Positions 58,919 through 64,000 of a DNA stretch of 64,000 bases are shown one piece after another; position 1 is the stretch's first letter, and every line of letters begins with the position of its first letter. Both the position numbers and the translations under genes were made by a program. Under the pieces are notes generated by a model. The model did no database searches, was not told where the DNA came from, and worked only from the letters and a program-made list of their open reading frames with translations. Source of the DNA: Laedolimicola sp934402125 (GTDB taxonomy: Bacteria > Bacillota > Clostridia > Lachnospirales > Lachnospiraceae); NCBI RefSeq assembly GCF_052065835.1, contig NZ_JBQHTG010000002.1:558001-622000 (forward strand). Direction: 5' to 3'.

Positions 58919-60046
58919 CTACATCTCTATCAGCTCATACTCCCTGCTTCCCAGGCCTATCTCTTCGCCATGCTCCAGGCAGCTTTTGTACTCGGAATCT
59001 ACCGTCGTATTTTCGAAATGGTCGTGATGATCGCAGAAGTCTGCTTTCTTCATGTTGTCGGAAAGTACGCTGTTGGGAAGGGGCTGCTGCTTTAAGCACA
59101 GATCCGCGCAGGCCTGGTCAAGGGCCAACGGGTCGAAGGAGGCCAGCATTCCCACGTTGGGCAATATCGGTGCGTCATTTTCCCCATGGCAGTCGCAGTA
59201 AGGAGACACATCCACAATCAGGGAAATATGGAAATTGGGACGACCGTCTACCACCGCTTTGGCGTATTCTGCCATACGGCAGTTCAGCTCCTTTGTAGCC
59301 GCGTCGTTGGCAAACTGGATAGCGTCGAAGTTGCAGGCGCCCAGGCACCGGCCGCAGCCCACACAGTTTTCCGCGTTTACGTGCATTTTTTTCGTGGTTT
59401 CATCGAACTCCAGACCCTGGTTCGCGCATTCCCGCATACAGCGTTTGCAGCCACGACAGACCTCCGGGTCGATGGACGGCTTTCCATTGGAGTGCTGATC
59501 CTTCTTGCCGGCCCGGGAGCCGCAGCCCATGCCGATGTTTTTGATGGTACCGCCGAAGCCGGTGGTCTCATGGCCCTTAAAATGTGTCAGGCTGATGAAA
59601 ATGTCCGCATCCATGATGGTACGGCCGATTTTCGCTTCTTTGATGTAGGTACCGCCCTTGACCGGAACCGCGATGTCGTCGGTTCCCTTAAGACCGTCTC
59701 CGATGATCACCGGACAGCCTACCGTCATAGGCGTAAATCCGTTTTCCCAGGCGCAGTACATATGCTCGATGGCGTTCTTACGACTGCCCGGATACAGGGT
59801 ATTGCAGTCGGTCAGGAATGGGATTCCGCCAGCCTCCTTTACCATGTCTGCCACCGCCTTGGCGTAATTGGGACGCAGATAGCTGATATTTCCCAACTCG
59901 CCAAAATGCATTTTGATGGCTACGAATTTTCCTTCCATGTCCATGGAGTCAAAGCCGGCTTTTTTCATCAGCCGTTTCAGCTTCGTCGGAAGTCCTTCCC
60001 CGAGACGTGCCCGGAAGTCTGTAAAATATACCTTTGATTTTTCCAT
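58919..60046 (-). CDS. DUF362 protein with two 4Fe-4S clusters
   Basis: 375 residues. N-terminal DUF362 domain (about 1-190, with VAIKMHFGELGN and SLTHFKGHETTGFGGTIKNIGMG), then a ferredoxin domain with two C-x2-C-x2-C-x3-C sets (CRGCKRCMRECANQG; CVGCGRCLGACNFDA, about 205-250), then a further DUF362 part. Presumed cytosolic electron-transfer protein of unknown partner; common in clostridia. AAGGAGAGG precedes the ATG. 14 bp after the DUF6472-type gene. Confidence 0.9.
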   Translation of the reverse strand: MEKSKVYFTDFRARLGEGLPTKLKRLMKKAGFDSMDMEGKFVAIKMHFGELGNISYLRPNYAKAVADMVKEAGGIPFLTDCNTLYPGSRKNAIEHMYCAWENGFTPMTVGCPVIIGDGLKGTDDIAVPVKGGTYIKEAKIGRTIMDADIFISLTHFKGHETTGFGGTIKNIGMGCGSRAGKKDQHSNGKPSIDPEVCRGCKRCMRECANQGLEFDETTKKMHVNAENCVGCGRCLGACNFDAIQFANDAATKELNCRMAEYAKAVVDGRPNFHISLIVDVSPYCDCHGENDAPILPNVGMLASFDPLALDQACADLCLKQQPLPNSVLSDNMKKADFCDHHDHFENTTVDSEYKSCLEHGEEIGLGSREYELIEM

Positions 60047-60060
60047 TTTTATCCTCTCCT

Positions 60061-60255
60061 TTACATTTGATGTCTTACAATCCGATACTCGTCCCCGTAC
60101 TGGAAATAGGGACAGCTGTGAAAGCTTCCCTGGATAAAGAGACGCATTTCGTCCTCATCCAAATCCATTTCGCAGACATAATATCCATAATCGTCGTCGT
60201 ACACATAGTTTCCACACATTTCACAGTTGGTTGCCTTTGGTTTTTTCTTCGTCAT
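60061..60255 (-). CDS. DUF6472-type small cysteine protein
   Basis: 64 residues. CEMCGNYVYDDDYGYYVCEMDLDEDEM and FHSCPYFQYGDEY: four cysteines (about 11, 14, 28, 47) that could bind zinc, and a C-terminal EYRIVRHQM. I recognise this as the DUF6472 family of Lachnospiraceae; function unknown. Lies between the glycosyltransferase-MarR gene and the DUF362 gene, with short gaps, so all three are probably one transcript. Confidence 0.8.
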   Translation of the reverse strand: MTKKKPKATNCEMCGNYVYDDDYGYYVCEMDLDEDEMRLFIQGSFHSCPYFQYGDEYRIVRHQM

Positions 60256-60265
60256 TGTTCTCTCC

Positions 60266-61657
60266 TCACCGCACCGGCGCCAGCACCTTCTGCATGTTCC
60301 GCTTCATTTTTTCAGACAGGCGGGCATACTGAATCAGGTCTTCCTCCTCGAAGCCTGCAAATCTGGCCTCGTCGTAATCCTGCTGCACCGCTGTCAGCTC
60401 CTTAAGGATCGGCTCTGCTTCCGGCTGGAAGATGACGCGGATCCGCTTTTCCGGCGTCTTCTTTGCTGCCCCGTCCTTTTCCGCACCCTTCTCCTTCTTC
60501 GGTCGCTCAGGCTTCGGATTGGGGATATCCTCTGTCCGGATCAGCCCCCGCAGCGCCAGCTTCTGAAGCTGCATGGCCAGGGCGCTCCGGGATATCCCGG
60601 CAAAGTCTGCCAGATCCTTTTTGCTTACATTTTCTCCCAGATGATTGATGCACAGAAGTAGATAGGCCTCCGCGGCAGTCAGATCACTTTTCAGGGCCGC
60701 CACCTCCAGATACCTCTGCATCAGCTTCCGCTCCCGGTACTGATCAGAAAGCATGCCTTCCCCGGCCAGAGCCGCCACGCTGACGCCGGTCCGCTCGTCC
60801 CCCAGCTTCTTGGTGCCCGGCAACAGCGGAATTCCCACCATGCCGTCACCGGCGGCGTCCACCAGAAACCGATACACCTGAAGCCGGTTCTTCTCATACT
60901 CTTCCTCGTCCAGCACATGCTTGTAGAAGTTATGATAGTATTCGAACACAGACAGCTTCATCTGTATGGTTTTCGTCAGGCTGGAGCCCTGGCTGACCAG
61001 AGAGCCCTTCCGCTTCACATAATAATAGATGGGAGCCCGAAGCGCCTGAATCCGCTCCGCGAAGCGGATATACTCCAGATTGAACATAAAGTCCTCGCAC
61101 CAGCTGATTTCCGCATTCATCCGAAGCCCATGGGCTTCGATAATGGAACGGCGGTACAGCTTATTCCAGAGAACCCCATAATAAAAATCCGCCGGATTTT
61201 CCATCATATGGGCTGCAAAGGCTTCCTGGCTCATCACGCCCTCTTCCTCGATGTCACCCTTCCGGGACACCCGTTCTCCTACCACCCGGTAGAAATCCGC
61301 TATCACCAGATCGCAGTCGCCCTCTTCCGCTGCCCGCATCAGAAGTTTGGTGGAATCCGGCGTCATCCAGTCGTCGCTGTCCAGAAACTGGATATAGGAT
61401 CCCCTTGCCTCTGACAGCGCCTGATTCCGGGCTGCGGAAACGCCCGCATTTTCCTTATGGAAAACCCGCACCCGGGAATCCGCCGCCGCGTAAGCGTCGC
61501 ACATGGCTCCGGATCCGTCCCTGCTTCCGTCGTCGATAAGAAGCAGCTCAAAATCTGTATATTCCTGTCCCAGCACACTGTCCACACAACGGGCCAGATA
61601 CTTTTCCGCGTTATATACCGGAATGATAATGGAAACCGTCGGTTTTCCTGCCTCCAC
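60266..61657 (-). CDS. Glycosyltransferase family 2 fused to a MarR-like winged-helix domain
   Basis: 463 residues from the GTG at 61657, with AAAGGAGG 7 nt upstream. The GT2 domain fills about residues 6-240: SIIIPVYNAEKYLARCVDSVLGQ, LLLIDDGSRDGS, ENAGVSAARNQAL, and the DSDD metal motif in FLDSDDWMTP. From about 315 the sequence LTAAEAYLLLCINHLGENVSKKDLADFAGISRSALAMQLQKLALRGLI is a MarR-type winged helix, followed by a Lys/Glu-rich wing extension and a helical tail. No frameshift or linker repeat marks the junction. Either a sugar transferase with a DNA-binding sensor or an unusual accessory domain. Between mutL and a DUF6472-type gene. Confidence 0.82.
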   Translation of the reverse strand: MEAGKPTVSIIIPVYNAEKYLARCVDSVLGQEYTDFELLLIDDGSRDGSGAMCDAYAAADSRVRVFHKENAGVSAARNQALSEARGSYIQFLDSDDWMTPDSTKLLMRAAEEGDCDLVIADFYRVVGERVSRKGDIEEEGVMSQEAFAAHMMENPADFYYGVLWNKLYRRSIIEAHGLRMNAEISWCEDFMFNLEYIRFAERIQALRAPIYYYVKRKGSLVSQGSSLTKTIQMKLSVFEYYHNFYKHVLDEEEYEKNRLQVYRFLVDAAGDGMVGIPLLPGTKKLGDERTGVSVAALAGEGMLSDQYRERKLMQRYLEVAALKSDLTAAEAYLLLCINHLGENVSKKDLADFAGISRSALAMQLQKLALRGLIRTEDIPNPKPERPKKEKGAEKDGAAKKTPEKRIRVIFQPEAEPILKELTAVQQDYDEARFAGFEEEDLIQYARLSEKMKRNMQKVLAPVR

Positions 61658-61673
61658 AGCACCCTCCTCCTTT

Positions 61674-63545
61674 TTACACAATTCTCTTAAATTTTTTCTC
61701 GATTTCCTGCTTTGTCATGGCGATAATCGTAGGCCGTCCATGAGGGCAGTTATAGGGATTATCCAGGGTCAGCAGCTCCTCGATGAGCTCCCGGGCCTCC
61801 GCCGTGGACAGCCGCTGGTTTCCCTTGACGGCTGCCTTACAGGACATGGAAGCGATTTTATCCAGAATCATCTCTGTATTTTTGCCTCCGGCGTACTCCA
61901 GGTTGTCCAGAAGCTCCCTAAATAAATCCTGCTCCGCCAGGCCGTACAGGTTGGCCGGAACTGCGCTGACCGCGTATTCCTTTCCGCCGAAGGGTTCGAT
62001 CTCAAAGCCCAGCTCCTTAAAATAATCCTGGTATTCCATAAGTCTGGCCGCCTCCTGCATATTCAGGGTCAGGATCAGCGGCGGGCTCACCATCTGGGAG
62101 ATGATTTCCTTCTTCTCCAGAGCTTTCACCGTCCGCTCATAGAGCACCTTCTCATGAGCCGCGTGTTGGTCGATCAGATAAAATTTATCTTCAAACTGCA
62201 CCAGCCAGTAGGTGTCAAACAGCTGGCCGATCAGGATTATATCGGATTTCGTCTTCGGGTTCAGCAAGCGGTGCTCAAAAAGATCCAGCTGGTACGCGCC
62301 CTCTTCCCGCAGAAGCTCCGGCTTCTGTTCCGGCTTCTGTTCCGGTTCCGGCTTCGCCTTCCGCTCCGGCGCCGCCTTTTTCTCCTCGTATTCCGCGTTT
62401 ACCCGCTTCTTCATCTGCGTCATAAAGTACTCCAGGTTCCGTTCCTGAGGCGTAGGCGCGGGCGGGGGCGCTATCGGCTTTTCCTGCGGAGGCTTATCTT
62501 CCTGAGATTCTGCCTTCGGAGGTTCTGCTTTCGGCAGCTCTACCTCCGGAATCAGCTCCCGTCCCATCAGTCCCTGGTGAACCGTATCCTTCACAAACCG
62601 GTAAAGCTGCTCCTGGTTGGAGAAGCGCAGCTCCATCTTGGTGGGATGCACATTGACGTCCAGAAGGTCTCCGTCTATGGCAAAATGCAGCGCCGTAAAG
62701 GGGTACTTGTGCTGCATTAGAAAGGTCCGGTACCCTTCCTCTATTCCTCTTGCGATGACATTGCTCTTGATATACCGGCCATTGATGAAATAATTCTCAT
62801 AGGCCCGGTTTCCTCTGGAAATCACCGGTTTTCCGATGAAGCCGGTCATATGCACCGGCCCCTGCACCGCGTCGATCTCTGCCAGGTTGGCCGCGATCTC
62901 ACGACCGTAAATATGGTAAATCACATCCTTCAGGCTGTGATTGCCCGAAGTATGCAGCTTTGTCTGTCCATTGTTGATAAACTGGAAAGAAATGTCAGGA
63001 TGGGACAGGGCCAGGCGCTCCATCAGATCGCTGATATATCCCGCCTCGGTCATGGGAGATTTTAAGAACTTCCGCCGGGCCGGCGTGTTATAAAAGAGGC
63101 TGCGCACCAGAAAGGTAGTTCCCTCCGGCGCTGCCATCTCCTCCAGTTTCTTCTCTACGCCGCCCTCGATGACGTACCGGACGCCCGCGTCCGCCTCCCT
63201 TGTCTTCGTAATCAGTTCCACCATGGCGATGGACGCAATGCTGGAAAGAGCCTCCCCGCGAAAGCCCAGGGAAACCACGTGAAAGAGATCCTCCACTGCC
63301 CGGATTTTGCTGGTGGAATGGCGCAAAAAGGCAACCGACACCTGATCGCGGTCGATCCCGCTTCCATTGTCAGTCACCCGGATAAAGGAGGTGCCGCCGT
63401 CACGGATTTCCACCGTCACAGCCGTCGCTCCCGCGTCTATGGAATTTTCCACAAGCTCCTTGACCACGGAGGAGGGCCGCTCTATGACCTCTCCCGCCGC
63501 GATCTGATCGATTGTTTTCTGATCCAGTACCTGAATATCCGCCAT
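61674..63545 (-). CDS. mutL: DNA mismatch repair protein MutL
   Basis: 623 residues. GHKL ATPase domain: IAAGEVIERPSSVVKELVENSIDAGA, DNGSGI, TSKI and GFRGEALSSIASI. A Pro/Glu/Lys-rich linker (about 340-420) is unusually repetitive (KAEPPKAES, EQKPEQKPE). The C-terminal dimerisation and endonuclease domain has DQHAAHEKVLYE (the DQHA-x2-E-x4-E motif) and CPHGRPT, so the nuclease is probably active, as in most bacteria without MutH. 4 bp after mutS. Confidence 0.96.
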   Translation of the reverse strand: MADIQVLDQKTIDQIAAGEVIERPSSVVKELVENSIDAGATAVTVEIRDGGTSFIRVTDNGSGIDRDQVSVAFLRHSTSKIRAVEDLFHVVSLGFRGEALSSIASIAMVELITKTREADAGVRYVIEGGVEKKLEEMAAPEGTTFLVRSLFYNTPARRKFLKSPMTEAGYISDLMERLALSHPDISFQFINNGQTKLHTSGNHSLKDVIYHIYGREIAANLAEIDAVQGPVHMTGFIGKPVISRGNRAYENYFINGRYIKSNVIARGIEEGYRTFLMQHKYPFTALHFAIDGDLLDVNVHPTKMELRFSNQEQLYRFVKDTVHQGLMGRELIPEVELPKAEPPKAESQEDKPPQEKPIAPPPAPTPQERNLEYFMTQMKKRVNAEYEEKKAAPERKAKPEPEQKPEQKPELLREEGAYQLDLFEHRLLNPKTKSDIILIGQLFDTYWLVQFEDKFYLIDQHAAHEKVLYERTVKALEKKEIISQMVSPPLILTLNMQEAARLMEYQDYFKELGFEIEPFGGKEYAVSAVPANLYGLAEQDLFRELLDNLEYAGGKNTEMILDKIASMSCKAAVKGNQRLSTAEARELIEELLTLDNPYNCPHGRPTIIAMTKQEIEKKFKRIV

Positions 63546-63549
63546 TCGA

Positions 63550-64000
63550 TCACCACCTGTTCTTTATCTTATTCTGCAGCCGGTAAATGGTATTCAATGC
63601 ATCCAAGGGCGTCATATTTCCCAGATCCATATCCCGGAGCTCTGTAATGATGTCATCGTCCTTCACGGTATCAAACAGGGAAATCTGCTCGGATTCCATG
63701 TTCATTTCCACTGGAAGCGCCTTCGGCTTCAGGGAGATATCCGCCGCACTTAACTCCTCCACCAGCTCCCTGGCCCTTGCAATCACCGGATCCGGCACGC
63801 CTGCCAGCTTCGCTACCTGGATGCCGTAACTCTTGTCTGCGCCGCCCCGGATGATTTTACGCAGAAATACAATATCATCGCCCTTCTCTTTGACGGCGAT
63901 ACAATAATTGTTGACGCCTGCCAGGGAGCCCTCCAGCTCAGTCAGCTCATGGTAATGGGTGGCAAAGAGCGTCTTGGCTCCGAGAATCTTCGGATTGCTG
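63550..64000 (-). CDS. mutS: DNA mismatch repair protein MutS, C-terminal part
   Basis: Partial: the frame enters from the window edge and stops at 63550, 150 codons. FATHYHELTEL, the switch region RKIIRGGADKSYGIQVAKLAGVP and a C-terminal tail ending in NTIYRLQNKIKNRW fit the end of MutS. The ATPase and mismatch-binding domains lie beyond 64000. Directly upstream of mutL, the usual order. Confidence 0.95.
   Translation of the reverse strand, partial: SNPKILGAKTLFATHYHELTELEGSLAGVNNYCIAVKEKGDDIVFLRKIIRGGADKSYGIQVAKLAGVPDPVIARARELVEELSAADISLKPKALPVEMNMESEQISLFDTVKDDDIITELRDMDLGNMTPLDALNTIYRLQNKIKNRW

Overview
The window looks like chromosome from a Gram-positive, spore-forming gut anaerobe of the family Lachnospiraceae (Clostridia); I cannot fix the genus. 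Signs are: a SpoIID-type fragment, a SleB-type hydrolase, a leucine T-box leader, the Firmicutes rimP-nusA-rnpM-ylxQ-infB-rbfA-nrnA-truB-ribF order, a LoaP antiterminator, a class B sortase with an SPKTG substrate, and a DUF6472-type small protein. Core genes are moderately GC-rich and most lie on the minus strand. No rRNA, tRNA or CRISPR array was recognised.

Layout. 1-2 kb: SpoIID-type fragment, a probable 6S RNA with its own promoter and terminator, and a MATE pump. 2-13 kb: central metabolism and amino acids (pckA divergent from citrate synthase, thrC, leuA behind a T-box, leuDC, a divergent LysR regulator). 14-16 kb: glmS, with a 185-nt nested palindromic element downstream and a repeat array at its promoter. 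16-21 kb: a surface-polysaccharide control operon (CpsB-type phosphatase, Wzz-type chain-length protein, BY-kinase, LCP protein, class B sortase, one sortase substrate). 21-25 kb: rpsO-pnp and an NlpC/P60 hydrolase. 25-34 kb: the nusA-infB operon with an Mrr-like membrane nuclease at its end. 34-38 kb: purB, purF and a glycerol dehydrogenase-type gene. 38-42 kb: capE-capF-capG for UDP-L-FucNAc. 42.5-57.4 kb: an exopolysaccharide or capsule cluster, mostly AT-rich and probably acquired, headed by a TnpB-like gene and loaP. 57.8-64 kb: a Gfo/Idh/MocA oxidoreductase, a DUF362 ferredoxin protein, a DUF6472-type protein, a glycosyltransferase fused to a MarR-like domain, mutL and the end of mutS.

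How it works together. The polysaccharide cluster encodes a priming phosphoglycosyltransferase, an aminotransferase and acetyltransferase like those that make N,N'-diacetylbacillosamine, an FdtA/FdtB-type pair for a dTDP-3-amino-3,6-dideoxyhexose, a CDP-activation gene with an SDR partner and a LicD transferase (polyol-phosphate type decoration), three glycosyltransferases, a Wzx flippase and a Wzy/EpsG polymerase. CapEFG adds UDP-FucNAc. The CpsB/Wzz/BY-kinase/LCP operon 20 kb away would set chain length and attach product to the wall.

The most unusual feature is at the head of this cluster. A full-length TnpB-family protein has lost two of the three RuvC catalytic acidic residues (T225 and K412 where aspartates are expected; E332 kept), and is followed by about 300 nt of hairpin-rich, apparently noncoding DNA and then loaP. 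This is the layout expected of a TnpB-derived, nuclease-dead, RNA-guided regulator (TldR-like) domesticated next to a capsule locus. That function is inference; the residue changes and the gene order are seen directly.
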